DNA of 64,000 nucleotides from Microvelia longipes (Eukaryota; Arthropoda; Insecta; Hemiptera; Veliidae): assembly GCA_018340805.1 (NCBI GenBank), contig JACMZG010001911.1:33173214-33237213 (forward strand), written 5' to 3'. Position numbers and translations under genes: made by a program. Each line of letters opens with the position of its first letter. Positions within the stretch are counted from its first letter, which is position 1. Positions 39,179 through 51,189 of the stretch are shown one piece after another. The notes beneath the pieces were generated by a model, which did not search any database, was not told the DNA's origin, and worked only from the letters and a program-made list of their open reading frames with translations.

Positions 39179-42100
39179 ATAGCAATGCAAATAAAATAAA
39201 TATTAAGTGTTTTCAAATAAATCTTTGTAAATCCAGAAAAGCTACAAATTTACTTTGCCAAATTATTCTAGAACGAAAACTAAATTTGATCTTTGTACAG
39301 GAACCTTATACTGTAAATGATAGGGTAGCAGGATTCCCTTCCTCTTACAGAATACTACAAGCCGGCGTAGGCAAGGTTAAAGCAGCTATTATTATAATCA
39401 GCAGCAACATAACAGCTATTGTTAATTCAAAATTGTCTAAAGAAGACTCTGTTTGGGCGGAACTTCAAACCAATGACTTCTCGTTTTGTGCTTGTAGTAT
39501 TTATCTTAACAAATGTAACAATCTTGAAGATGATTTGATATACTTAGAAAAATGTTTAACAGAAGTAAAGGGAAAAATTGTAATATGTAGTGATAGTAAT
39601 GCAAGAAGTATGACTTGGTTTGACAGTTTTACAGAACCTAGGGGAAAACTATTAGAAGAGTTTCTTTCTTCAAATTCTTTACTAACTTGTAACATTGATC
39701 AGGATAAACCAACGTTTGAAAGCAGTCGTGGGAGTAGTAATATAGATATAACTATCACTAGTTACTCAATGTTAAAATACATTCAAAACTGGAAGATCGA
39801 AGACGAGGAGAGTGCATCAGATCATCGCTACATTTCATTTTCTATTTCATTAACTTACCAGTATGATCATAAAAAAGACTTTAAAAAATTCAACACGAAA
39901 AAAGCAGATTGGGATAAATTTAACCAAGAATTACTCAAAGAGCTCTCCAAATGCTTAGAAGTAGACACAACAAACGTGAATGAAGATATACTGATTGAAA
40001 AATTTACAGCTAAGCCAAACATCGATCACATAATCAACAATATAAATATTGCTTTAACAAGAGCTTGTAAAAAATCTATGCCTTGCGTAAATAATACAAC
40101 AAATAATTTAAATGGCAAAAGAAAAGTTCCTTGGTGGACTAGAGAAATAGAAGAAACCAGAAAAAAAGTTCGGAAAGCAAGGAAACAATACCAAAAAATT
40201 AAAAACGATAATCTATTGAGAATCTCTAAGAAAAGAGAATACTTAGCCTTACAAAAAGAGTACAAATCATTAATAGAGAAAAGTAAATTTGAGTCATGGC
40301 AAGAAATCTGTAACAATACAAACCCTAACAATCCATGGAACTCTACTTACAAAACTGCTTGTGGTAAAACAAAACAAAATCTAGTCCTATCTACACTTCA
40401 AAAACCAGATGGAACTTTTACTCAGGGGTTAGACGATACATTAGACGTGATTTTTAAAAAAATCTTACCGAAAGATGACTTAGAATTGGATGATGAAAGT
40501 CACCAGAAAATCAGACAAGAAATGTTTTTACCTTCTAGCACACCAAACGATCCTCCGTTTACAGTGTCTGAAGTTCAAACTGCTCTAGAAAAAACTGCTC
40601 CAAATAAAGCTCCTGGTGAGGACGGAATCACTACAGCTATTTTAGAAATAGTTTGATAGTTTACCAAACTTTATTACAGCTATTTTCAATGAGTGTTTAA
40701 AAGAAGTATTTTTCCTGCTAATTGGAAAATCTCAAAATAGTAATAGTAGAAAAGCCTGGTAAATCGCATCTCAAAACAGCAGGAAAATATCGCCCCATTA
40801 GCTTACTTCCAACTTTAGCAAAGTTATTTGAACGCCTAATGATAGACAGAATCATGCATTTTCTTTATACCAATGACCTTCTCAGCAAGGAGCAATATGG
40901 CTTTAGACCTCAAACAAGCACAACAGATGCCATAATAGAAGTAAAGAAATATGTTGAAGACAATTTAAACATAAAGATGCATGTTGCACTGGTCTCATTA
41001 GATGTTGAAGGTGCATTTGATGCAGCATGGTGGCCTATGATAATCCATAGACTCAGGGAAATGAATTGCCCATCTAATCTACTACATCTGGTCCAGTCTT
41101 ACTTCAAAAACAGAAAAAGTAAATTAATCTTTGATTCTATAGTTAAAATCGACAACCCTAGTTGTGGCTGCCCTCAGGGTTCATCCAGTTCTCCTGGTTT
41201 TTGGATTATTCAATACGATTCTCTTCTAAAGATAATACTACCACCAAACTGTAAAGGACTAGCATTTGCAGACGATTACATTCTTCTGACAGCTGCTAGG
41301 ACAGTAGAAGAACTAGAAGCCATAGTTAATGAAGCTCTTAGGTCCATCAACATCTGGGCTTATGCTAACAAATTAAAATTTAGTGAAACAAAATCTCAAT
41401 ATATACACATAACGAGAAAACACAACAAAAAAAATATGAATATAACATTAAATGGATATAGAATTAAATCAGTCCCGTTTCTAAAATATCTAGGAGTCAC
41501 TTTAACTAATAACTGGTCATGGAACCAACACATTACTCAGATAACATCTAAAGTTTTAGGTTATGTAAATTTATTATTTCGTTCAGCAAAAATTACATGG
41601 GGAATAGGATCGAGAGCACTTCGAGTGATTTATGATGGAGCTTTCTGTCCTATGTTAGAATATGCTGCCCCTGTTTGGGCTGATGGATTAAAAATAAAGA
41701 GAAATGTTAGTAAATTAAACTCTGTACAAAGAATAATGGCTATTAGAATCATAAGAGGCTACAGAACAATTTCATTCCAAGCTGCTTGCGTTATAGCAGG
41801 AATAATACCTATCTGTAAAAAAATAGAACAAACTGTTGATCTCTATAAATTTACGCATGGCGTAAATTTACCTTACATAAATTGTGACATTTTAGAAACA
41901 AGAGTACCTTTTAAAAACTGGCCTCATCCAGCAACAACCTCTGATTTTAAAATAGTAGAAAATATATTAGATTCAAACTACAACTATGCAATCTACACAG
42001 ACGGAAGCAAAGGCGAAGATGGTGTTGGATGCGCTTTTGTAGTTTACACCAGAGGAACTCTTCATGCCAGTGATATATTTAAACTAAATTCAGAATGCTC

Positions 42101-42826
42101 AAACATTCAAGCTGAACAACTGGCTATATTAAAGGCCCTAAATTGGTTGCATCAACAAGACCATAAAACAATAAAAAGAGTAATCATTAAAACAGATAGC
42201 CAAGCTACTTTATTATCATTAAACAATTTCAATATTAAGACTCCTATGATAGTAGAAATAAGAAATATCTGTAAGGTTAAACTAAGTGAGATTGAAGTTG
42301 ACTTCTCATGGGTCAAAAGCCACATAGGAATTGCAGGTAATGAAGAGGCAGATAAACTTGCCAAATTTGCAGCTCAAGACCAATCCTTACCTACATCGTA
42401 CAACAAGATCCCGCTTAGTAGAGTCGTATGGATCAGTAGACAGAGAGCCACATCCTGGCAACTTGAATGGGAATGATCTACTACTGGACGTCTCACAAAA
42501 GAGTATTTCCAAACATTCTTGAAAGACTTAAGCAAGGACCATGGAATGAGAGCTATAAGTTGACGATGGCTATAACAGGACATGGTAAAATGCGTAGCTA
42601 CTTGAAGAGGTTTAATCTTATACCAACAGGAGAATGTAGCTGCGACAATACAAGCCAACAGACGTCTGATCATGTACTGTTCACTTGTCCTTTGCTTGAC
42701 AACATAAGGTGCTCGCTCATGATTCTATGGACTAGTCAAGGATTATCTTGGCCTCCTTCAAATAATAAAAACTTACTTTTAGACAAAGACTTTCGGCACG
42801 AATTTATTAAATTTATAAAAAATTGA
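39175..42826 (+). pseudogene. LINE ORF2: endonuclease, reverse transcriptase, RNase H; frameshifted
   Basis: From ATG 39175 the endonuclease shows CFQINLCKSRKATNLL, FVQEPYT, CSDSNARSMTWFD, GSSNIDITI and SASDHRYISF. The reverse transcriptase begins with APNKAPGEDGITTAI near 40610. Frameshifts at about 40655 and 40700-40735 follow. The frame then carries YRPISLLPTLAKLFERL, YGFRPQTSTTDA, LDVEGAFDAAWW, GCPQGSSSSPGFW and FADDY. RNase H has YTDGSK, QAEQLAILKALNW, TDSQAT and GNEEADKLAK, so all four acidic positions are kept. A last frameshift near 42475 leads to the C-terminal CSCDNTSQQTSDHVLFTC cysteine-histidine motif, ending at 42826. This copy is inactive, but its motifs are well preserved, which suggests a fairly young insertion. 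Confidence 0.88.
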
Positions 42827-43274
42827 TTTTGAAAAATTAACAAATTGTTAAACAACTCACAGTCGTACCCCGCAGCTATATTTCAACTGTAAGAAGTATC
42901 TCAAGATTAGCAATACATAAAAATACTAGTACAAGTTATTAAACTACAAAACCAAAAATATTATTTAACATTTCAAGATATTTAAATCGAAAAAAGAAGA
43001 TTCATCATGCATGTTATGTCGTCACGACGGTACATGCAGAAAAGAATATATCTTCTTTACTGAAGAGACAAAAAAAAAAAAAAAAAAAAAAGTTCAAGAC
43101 TCTAATGTGAGGTAAAACCACTCTATGTAAAGCAAGTTCTGGTGAATAAACAGTTATAGTTTTAAGTATGTGTGCCTTCATTTTTACTTTGCCTCATCTA
43201 TAATGTAGATATTTATATATTATAAATATTATAGTTATTTATTATATGTTAGATATTTATAATGTTAGAAAAAT

Positions 43275-43345
43275 TAATCCGAACCCAGGATTAGATCTGA
43301 ATTATCCGTTTTAGGTGTTTTTTAGGCCTCCTGAGTGGTTTCTAC
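43275..43345 (+). repeat. Fragment of the 5S-associated repeat
   Basis: TGAATTATCCGTTTTAGGTG and CCTCCTGAGTGGTTTCTAC match the 5' section of the family. Confidence 0.55.
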
Positions 43346-43518
43346 AAATATTTTTACTTAGTATTACATAATTCATTTCGCCTTTCCTATTTGCATTCTC
43401 TTCAAATATAGACAACAATTAATACGAATGTAAGAAATAATTTTTCTTATATAAATTATTTATTTAATTTCAATGTCTTAAATCTGAAAACCGCACTTTA
43501 GAGGATCCATGTTATTTG

Positions 43519-44816
43519 AGAATTAAGATTTAATGGACTGTGAGTTTAATGAGGAAGGAATAATAATGAAGACAACAGTCCTAGTTTTTGTTAGTTTAAT
43601 TTATTGCATCAGAGCTTTCGCACAAGCGATGCTTGGCATCCTCAGTGAATCTAATAACAAGTAAACAAAACCATAAACCAATTACAAAAGAACAGAAATA
43701 AAAATATACATACCAAACAAGGCAAAAACATTTCAAAACAAATGCAAGTGATATTAAAATAATCATAGCCCAAACTTACAATAAGTAATATAGTTACACC
43801 ACCACATATGTAAAACAACAGTTAATAGCATAAAAACCAAAAGTTAGTATTAAAAAGTAAGTTAATCATAAAAACATTACACCAATTAAGAAAAGAAATA
43901 TTGTTATTAAAAACAAAAAACAGCTGATTTAAAGGGATAGGATTCAACAGGTGGGTATAAGAAGTGGAGGGGAGAAAGGCGGTAATTATTTCAAATTTAA
44001 AATATTAGCATAGATGCTATTTAGATTTTTAACGTCCTGTTTATTATTCATTGTATTATTATCGGTTTTTATATATAGCATTTCTAGAATTTTCCGTTTG
44101 TTTTTCTGAATGGAGGAACGAAACGTTTTCATTATCTACTCTATGTTTTCTATTAGTCATATGTGCTGCTATTGCTGAATTCTTTTGATTGTTATCTACA
44201 TTACGGTTGTGTTGTTTTAATCTGTTAATGAAAGTTTGTGATGTTTCCCCGGTATATGTTTTGTTGCAGTCTCGACACGGGATTCTATAAATAATATTTG
44301 ATCGGCTATTAAATGGTATGGGATCTTTAGTTTTTGAAAAGAAACGGGATTTAAAGTTGGAAGCATTTTTTTGGGCTATTTTAACGTTAAAAGGTTTAAA
44401 TAAATCTATGATCTGTCTAGTTGCATTACCAAAATAAGGAATTGAAGCATATTTCTTGAAATTATTATTAGAATTGGATATTGATGTGTTTGATTTAGAT
44501 TTTTGAGCTTACTTTTTAATACTAACTTTTGGTTTTTATGCTATTAACTGTTGTTTTACATATGTGGTGGTGTAACTATATTACTTATTGTAAGTTTGGG
44601 CTATGATTATTTTAATATTACTTGCATTTGTTTTGAAATGTTTTTGCCTTGTTTGGTATGTATATTTTTATTTCTGTTCTTTTGTAATTGGTTTATGGTT
44701 TTGTTTACTTGTTATTAGATTCACTGAGGATGCCAAGCATCGCTTGTGCGAAAGCTCTGATGCAATAAATTAAACTAACAAAAACTAGGACTGTTGTCTT
44801 CATTATTATTCCTTCC
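43519..44816 (-). mobile_element. Penelope-like element, 5' truncated, with inverted terminal repeats
   Basis: The element is flanked by a 12-bp direct repeat, CCATGTTATTTG, at 43507-43518 and 44817-44828. Inverted arms of about 305 bp lie at 43553-43861 and 44510-44816; their outer ends read GGAAGGAATAATAATGAAG. Between them is the C-terminal part of a Penelope-like protein on the minus strand. The extra 34 bases at 43519-43552, outside the left arm, recall the short terminal extension described for Penelope of Drosophila virilis; the link is inference. Confidence 0.85.
43986..44507 (-). pseudogene. Penelope-like GIY-YIG endonuclease domain remnant
   Basis: On the minus strand from 44507 the frame reads YASIPYFGNATRQIIDLF, KIAQKN, then NIIYRIPCRDCNKTYTGETS and FINRLKQHN. 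This is the cysteine-containing GIY-YIG endonuclease end typical of Penelope-like elements. A one-base frameshift near 44120 leads to KRKILEMLYIKT and LNSIYANILNLK before a stop at 43986-43988, also typical of the family C-terminus. The reverse transcriptase is missing because the right inverted arm cuts in at about 44510. By family, the domain nicks target DNA during retrotransposition. Confidence 0.8.
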
Positions 44817-44828
44817 CCATGTTATTTG

Positions 44829-45439
44829 GTTTAAAATTTATCCTTTTCTTCTATAGACGTTTTTCTATAACTTAGTAAAAATTTTATGGAACCAGAAACT
44901 TTAAAAAAATGTCTGATCGGGCTAAAATTTTATACACACTCATTAGTATGTGTGGTTAATACCTGTATGAAGACTAAACATTTTTATTTGTTCAGGTTTT
45001 ATCGATTGAAATATATAACTTTATGTAAACACATTGTTTATTTGACTATTGCATTTGAAAATTCGCTTATATTGTAGCAGTATGATTAACTAGTAATAAA
45101 ACAAATTGATATAAGACAAGAACTATGCGACCGCCAGCGCCGTCGTCTAGGTGAAGTTTTAATTTGTAAACAAAACTCTCTGTCCTTATAACTGAAGCAT
45201 AGGCTACACCAGAAGCATACCTATATAAATATATACCTACTTATATATACCTATATAAGTATACAGCATGCCTGTATACTTTGTTGTTGTAGCCGATGTT
45301 ATGGTGTTAGCTTTGATTATAATGTTGTGAAATAATATAAATTGTGTAGAGGTTTCCTTTGAAATGACATTAGGTTAATCTTAATTTTGTTTCCTACTTT
45401 CTGCCCATTTTTAATTTTCGGATTTTTAACTTTCTGCCC
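44829..45439. other. No recognisable feature
   Basis: AT-rich sequence with a short GC-richer bit near 45125-45150. I see no gene. Confidence 0.3.
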
Positions 45440-45476
45440 ATTTTTAATTAAAAATGGGCAGAAATTTTGATCCGAT

Positions 45477-45556
<80 letters not shown>

Positions 45557-45660
45557 GCAAACTTATTTTTTTTACCAACGACCTTTCAACCGGATTTTGG
45601 TCATGGTCCGAGGTTCGACTCCTTGATGACGCCCATCCCTTTAATTTGCTAAAAGAGCCC
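45440..45660 (+). repeat. Diverged copy of the tandem-unit segment with (TA)n
   Basis: A hairpin of TTTCTGCCCATTTTTAATT precedes a TA array (45477-45555). Then GGTCATGGTCCGAGGTTCGA follows, matching the segment right of TA arrays in the 1.14-kb units. GGTTCGACTCC fits the tRNA B-box consensus exactly. Confidence 0.65.
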
Positions 45661-46029
45661 TAAAAAATATTTAACTGAAAACTAGCTTGCCTAATAATGA
45701 CATAATTTTATGTTAATTTTAATATTGCTTAACGAGAAGTATGTTAAAGTTATGCTAAAGCTACTACCATCAACATGTTTCGCAAAATTCAAGTTTTAAT
45801 GAATCAATTATTCAAAAGGAACTATTTTGAATATCAAAATATTCATTATAGAAACAGTTGGTGTTGTGAAAATCTGCTACGTATAATCATCATTACGGTT
45901 TTGTCAGATGGTTATATACTTTATGTATGTGTTTTCATAAATGGGTTTTCCTTCATCTTGAAAGATTTATTTGTTTAATAAACTTTATGTATTAAGAAGA
46001 ATTTATATTTTTTCTCTTCAGCAATTTCC

Positions 46030-46116
46030 CTTTTGGATAGGCTTTCGCTAATGGTATAGGTGACATAGCTGGAGTCGGACCTCGGATCTTAACCAAAAAT
46101 ACTTTCCGTGAAAATA

Positions 46117-46193
<77 letters not shown>

Positions 46194-46560
46194 AAGGCTC
46201 TCCTTAGGGAGAGCTCAAACTCTATTAAAATCCAGGTTGTTGGGACTTTATTAACCCGGTTTGCTGAGTTAACAAAATTTTTAAAAATCGTTAACATTTA
46301 AGATTATTATTTTTTACTACAGAAAAGATTATACATGTTTCTTATAGCGATGAATAGAAGGAAACAGGTCCGAAGTCGATACGACCACTCTAAGTGACTA
46401 AAAATTCTATAAACCGATGTAAATTACCGTAAACCAAAATTTCGGTCAATTACAAATAAGTGTCGAGTTAGGTGTAGATTCCAATTTTTTTGCTGGTGCT
46501 AAATTGAATAAAATCAGCCCGGAGCTGATTTTACCATTTAAAGTGACCAAAAAACGGTCG
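46030..46560 (-). repeat. Diverged reversed copy of the 1.14-kb unit
   Basis: Reversed, it shows GATCCGAGGTCCGACTCC, then a TA array (46117-46189), then AACTCAGCAAACCGGGTTAA and GTCGTATCGACTTCGGACC. This is the same order as in the tandem units. Confidence 0.65.
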
Positions 46561-46739
46561 AAAATTTCAGGAAAACCTAAATACGTCTGGTAAACCTGAT
46601 GTATCAAGTGGGAGTCCTTTCCGATGTTTTATGGACCTGTGAGTATAAAAATGGTCCAGAGCCTATAAAGAACCTGGTGATGACGATCATTGTTAATCGT
46701 TTTATACCTTGTATAAGTTTATGATTATAACTACAATTA

Positions 46740-46920
46740 ATTTTGGCGCAGTGGTCCGCTGCCGGGATGATTTAGTTTGGAAGTGTTTCAGAGCTTAAAA
46801 ATCTATTTTGTGCTTTATAATTTGAGCAGTTACTCAATTATCAAGCACTACTCGTTTTGCTGTATTTTTCAAAGGAAATGTGCTTGAGTATTTTTTAGTT
46901 GCTTGAGTATTTCTTTTATA
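46740..46920 (+). repeat. Single diverged arm of the fold-back element
   Basis: TTTTGGCGCAGTGGTCCGCT at 46743 and GAGCAGTTACTCAATTATCA match the left arm of 33841-34536. Confidence 0.65.
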
Positions 46921-46970
46921 AAACGCAGGAAAACGGATTTCTTAAGAAATTTATTAGATATGAAACTATT

Positions 46971-47474
46971 AGTACGTTCACACACACTTTAGATCCGCGT
47001 ATCGTATAGAGTACGATCTCTCAATACGGTAATTTAAGCTGTATGAACCATGCGGAGGGGATCCGATCGCATACGCTAGAACTAGGGAGATGGAATCTAA
47101 ATGGATCCCCCTGATACGCTGTCTTTTTGTGTGTGTACCTGAAGAGACGATCGTATTTAACGGATAACCTTCTCGTCGAACTTTTATTTCACTTCTATAT
47201 AACCGTTTTTGATCAAATAACTTTTGGAATATTATTTTATTTAGTGTAACTTTATTATTATTCAAAGAAATCACAATTTAATTAAATATATTTTTTGTTT
47301 CAAACTTCCTTATAACCAAAAGTGAAGGTTCACTATACAAGACGCCATGTTTTGGCGGGATCAGTTATCACTCGATCGACTAAACAAATACGCTGCAAGA
47401 ACCGTGAAGTTAGTTGACCGTATTGTATACGTATTCTATACGATCCGCGGATCTAGAGTGTGTGTGAACGTACT
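46971..47474. mobile_element. Nonautonomous TIR transposon (MITE-like)
   Basis: Imperfect terminal inverted repeats of about 45 bp start AGTACGTTCACACACAC and end with its complement. TA on each side suggests a TA target duplication. The 99-codon minus-strand open frame inside has no recognisable domain and I do not treat it as a gene. A disrupted relative is at 9176-11060, and GTGTGAACGTACTA near 20743 is a further end fragment. Confidence 0.75.
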
Positions 47475-47825
47475 ATATGTGTGCGTTTTTTTGTATTTGG
47501 ATTGAGTATAGCTCTAGGCAGAACTGATGTGTGGAAAATGAAATCTCGTGACGGAATTATGGCTGTGACGGAACTCGACCATAAGCCTTCTTGCCTAGAC
47601 GAATCCTCTAGGAACTAGACAATGCCTATAAGGGCTATCAAGTATTTGGACGGACAAATATATGTGTTCGTAGTTATTTTTTTCGTTTCTCGTCATTTCT
47701 GAAATAATATAAAAATATAATAAAAATATTTAAAAATATTTTATTAGTTGTATTTTTTTAGTTTAATTATAAATTATTATTATTTTAATTACAAGGATAT
47801 TGGTTTATCACAAGCAGTGTACGGA
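47475..47825. other. No recognisable feature
   Basis: Downstream of the minus-strand peptide gene stop codon. It probably includes that gene's 3' untranslated region. Confidence 0.3.
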
Positions 47826-49549
47826 CTATTTTTTCTTTTTTCCTGGAAATAATCCTTGAGGGCTCGGCGTTACCTGAAAAAGATATAAAAACTTGTTAAA
47901 CTTATTTATTCAATTTATAATAGAGGACACTCTAAAACCTTTGGGAATGAGTGATCGGAAAAGAGGTTTTCATTCCTCTCATAATACTATCAAGCAATTT
48001 CCTAGACTCTACAACATCAGTATTGAAAACGGAGTATAATCTATACAAAATAATAATCTAGACAAACTTCCTTTTTACCCAAAAGGAAGTTTGTTTCTAG
48101 ATTATATTACTTTTTTAAAGCTATTTGAGCAGATTCTGCCTCCTGTCATCTTAAGTCCAGGAGCCTAGGATTGATTTCCTATGTCTTAAGATTTATTATC
48201 CATTCAGTCATGGGATTTACAGGCCATAGAGTTGAGTAGGAAAACCACCGATCTGGTGTTTTACTCCATGGCTGGACAATATGCTGACCCAGCTAAATTT
48301 TTTATTTTTAAAAATTAAAAAAGTTACAAGTAAACGTTGTAGTACTCAAACGAGCTAACATTTTTAGTCCTGGTAATTTTGATACCTTCGTTGCTTCATT
48401 TTTAAGATACAGCTCATTGAAATATCATCTACTCTGTCATTATTAAAAGTATAATGAGTGCAAGTGAATGAGAGATAGTTTGGAGACTATCTCTCACTCA
48501 CTTGCCCTCATTATACTCTTTATAACTTTTCATAGCTTTATATCTTGAATTTAAATCGGCGTAGGGAAAAATTGTCTGGGATTAAATATGCTGAGTTAGC
48601 AGTCAAGCCCAAAGTAAAACACCAGACCGGTGGTTCTCTTACTTCACTTTAAGGCCCTATAAATCCTATGAAATTCATTAATCTTATGATGTAGAAAAAT
48701 CCTATGACATTCATTATCTATGATGTAGAAAATCCTATGGCATTCATTAATCTTATGATGTAGAAAAATCCTATGACATTCATTAATCTTATGATGTAGA
48801 AAAATCCTATGACATTCATTAATCTTATGATGTAGAAAAATCCTATGACATTCATTAATCTTATGATGTAGAAAATCCTATGACATTCATTAATCTTATG
48901 ATGTAGAAAAATCCTATGACATTCATTAATCTTATGGTGTAGAAAAATCCTATGACATTCATTAATCTTATGTGTAGAAAAATCCTATGACATTCATTAA
49001 TCTTATGATGTAGAAAAATCCTATGACATTCATTAATCTTACGATGTAGAAAAATCCTATGACATTCATTAATCTTATGGTGTAGAAAAATCCTATGACA
49101 TTCATTAATCTTATGATGTAGAAAAATCCTATGACATTCATTAATCTTATGATGTAGAAAAATCCTATGACATGATGTAGAAAAATCCTATGACATTCAT
49201 TAATCTTATGATGTAGAAAAATCCTATAGCATTCATTAATCTTATGATGTAAAAAAAATCCTATAGCATTCATTAATCATCATATGATGTAGAAAAATAC
49301 CCCCATCCTCCCACGCTAAAAAGCGTCCATACAATTAAAGGAGGAGTGATATTTTTCGATAATTAATAATTTTCAACCTACTTGATGTTTACTTTATTTG
49401 AGAGCTAAAAATCTTACATGTTTATTAATATCGCTCGGAATTGTTATTGCTTTCATTGTAGTCCTTGCTCCTATTATGCTTCTCCTAAAGCTTCCATTCA
49501 CAAACATAACCAAAGCACATAAAAGCCCGCAAAATAAAAATAATTTCAT
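47826..49549 (-). CDS. Two-exon small secreted-peptide precursor gene (copy A, ends LFPGKKKK)
   Basis: Exon 1 (49549-49418, 44 codons) begins MKLFLFCGLLCALVMFVNG, a clear signal peptide, followed by SFRRSIIGARTTMKA and a short spacer. It ends in CAT before a GTAAGA donor, phase 0. Exon 2 (47873-47826, 48 nt) follows a TATCTTTTTCAG acceptor and encodes VTPSPQGLFPGKKKK, then TAG. The joined product is 59 residues. The P-G-K-K end resembles the amidation and dibasic cleavage signal of peptide hormones, but the lysine run could instead be a simple basic tail. The same plan in the gene at 33165-31914 (signal peptide exon, phase-0 intron, tiny exon with Pro-rich peptide and P-G-basic end) makes chance unlikely. 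The 1.54-kb intron holds a fold-back element and a minisatellite. Function is unknown. Confidence 0.6.
48055..48103. repeat. 49-bp hairpin
   Basis: AATCTAGACAAACTTCCTTT pairs with AAAGGAAGTTTGTTTCTAGA with one mismatch. It lies in the intron of the peptide gene. Confidence 0.8.
48213..48666. mobile_element. Fold-back element with a central hairpin
   Basis: The outer arms (48213-48300 and 48580-48666) are imperfect inverted copies containing CGATCTGGTGTTTTACT. At the centre a strong stem pairs AATGAGTGCAAGTGAATGAG with CTCACTCACTTGCCCTCATT around a six-base loop at 48480-48485. No coding sequence. Confidence 0.75.
48661..49297. repeat. 36-bp minisatellite, about 17 copies
   Basis: The unit contains CCTATGACATTCATTAATCT followed by TATGATGTAGAAAAAT. 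Copies are nearly identical, with one shortened unit near 49170. On the minus strand it gives a repeated 12-residue open frame, which is an artefact of the period being a multiple of three. It starts where the fold-back element ends. Confidence 0.95.
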
Positions 49550-50889
49550 CTCTATAAACTATTTATAAATCAAGAGTTCAGATTAGTTCGTAACTTTACT
49601 AAACGGTTGTTATTGGAACTAAAATATAGTAAATATACTATAGTAATTCTGATTTTAGATAGTCATTGATACCACTAACTTATTCTAAAGAAAACTAACA
49701 AATGCTATAATTAATGTTTATAATATTTCCTTATATTTATTACTTAAACGAATACAATTATCACAACTTATGAATTTTTTACTGAAATTGTTAAAATATT
49801 TAATTATTAAAAACAAAGCAATTTCAAATCTAGTTAAAGTAATTATTGAAAATAATTAATTAATTGCTGGATTAACTGAAATATTTCCCGATTTTTATGG
49901 AATTTTACATTAAAAAAAATGAAAACGTATTTTAGATGTACATATAGTTAATTAATAACATACATAACATAAAAATTATTGAGAATCCAATAATTTGTTA
50001 TTTTCTTTCATAAATTGAACTGTTGATAAAAAGCTAGTTTGCTGATAATCGAAGAATTAAGTTAACGTTAATCGTGTGTTGTTAAACGTAATTTTTAATA
50101 CGTCATAACCTTGGAAAAATTAGTGATACATTTGGTAAAATTGTATTTACTTAAAAGTTTTATTGTAAATTCCGCTGATGTAATCATAATTACACTATTG
50201 TTAAATAATTTTATTCCATAATTAGCTTTATGATAAAGTAAAATATTTAATCTTTAACTTCTGATGTACTTAATTTTTAATAATCCATAACTACTGCTAC
50301 TAAGCTTTAGCCAAATTTTGTTATCAGTTCTTGATATTATTGTTGTTATAATCTTTTATTAGTATCATTATAATCAAATCAATAATTATTGTAATTTTAT
50401 ACTTTATTAGTTATTATATTGTTGTTTAATTGTCGCAATAATTGTAGTTTTTACGTTATTTGTTTGGGGCAGATTTTTTTCCTGGTAATTGACTCTTAAT
50501 TTTAAAGAGTAATTATTTTTTTGTGTTTTAAAAAGTTATATTAATGAAGTTAATATACTAATATAAGTTATATAATATACTTATATAATATAAGTTATCT
50601 ATACTATACTTGCTGTTTAACAGTAATTGGATGGTTTTTCTTCAATTTCTTCCCCAGCTTGTTGAAAATATAACCTATTGAAATTGCATATTTAAGAACA
50701 TTTAAAACTATATTATTTTTTTTTATAATATACTTAACAGCTTTTGTTTTATTATCATACAATGTAAATATTTGTTTTAAAAGTAATGGAGTAGGTTAAA
50801 ATGTAGCTTGTCAATAAGCTCACATATGCTAAGGCTCTATCGTAAGGCTTATCTTATTCCTTGTCTTATTTTATGTCGTTAAGTTTATA
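49550..50889. other. Upstream region of the peptide gene, AT-rich
   Basis: This region should hold the promoter of the minus-strand gene starting at 49549. TATAAATA at about 49562-49570 is too close to the ATG to be an obvious TATA box. Nothing else is recognised. Confidence 0.3.
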
Positions 50890-51130
50890 GTGCAACACCA
50901 TCTCGTGATAGCACAACTACGCCTATAGACTGGGAGCAAAGATAATAACACAAACACACTCATACATACCCTCATGCACACACACACTCACAGACAGACA
51001 ACTTTTTGAAAACCACTTAAGAGGTCTTAAAAACGCCTAAACTAGATAATTAAGGTAAAATCCTGATTTCTGATTTTTTTAACACAATACTTTTCCTAAA
51101 TAACTACAGTATAAATGAGGAAAAGTAAAA
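50890..51130 (-). repeat. 5' part of the 5S-associated repeat, reversed
   Basis: The CA-rich run, ACAGACAGACAACTTTTTG and AATGAGGAAAAGTAAAA match the reversed family start. Confidence 0.6.
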
Positions 51131-51189
51131 AAAAGGAAAAACATAATTTTTGTAAACGGATTAGAATCTTAAATTTTAATCTATTGCCT

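Larger units (their letters stand above)
38462..43091 (+). mobile_element. R1/LOA-type LINE with RNase H, full span with 10-bp target duplication
   Basis: The element is bounded by direct repeats GTTCAAGACT at 38452-38461 and 43092-43101. It ends in an A run (43070-43091). It carries an ORF1 that is internally deleted and an ORF2 with endonuclease, reverse transcriptase and RNase H. The 5' UTR before the ORF1 ATG (38675) is about 210 bases and starts with repeats of TTTGAATTGAA. The clade is the same as in the element at 22624-27660, but this copy is not in a microsatellite. Confidence 0.9.

Noticed and set aside
45600..45625. tRNA gene because of the perfect B-box-like GGTTCGACTCC
   Set aside because: No A box, acceptor stem or anticodon arm can be built around it; it is part of a repeat.
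46978..47274. 98-residue minus-strand open frame
   Set aside because: It starts within the TIR of a MITE-like element and shows no recognisable domain.
48968..49273. 101-residue minus-strand frame with a repeated 12-residue motif
   Set aside because: It follows from the 36-bp minisatellite period being divisible by three; it also lies in the intron of the peptide gene.
48661..49297. CRISPR array
   Set aside because: Units are contiguous without unique spacers, and the genome is eukaryotic.
50470..50510. Possible third mini-exon reading SQLPGKKSAPNK on the minus strand
   Set aside because: The acceptor is poor, the peptide does not end at the basic motif, and I found no matching signal-peptide exon upstream.
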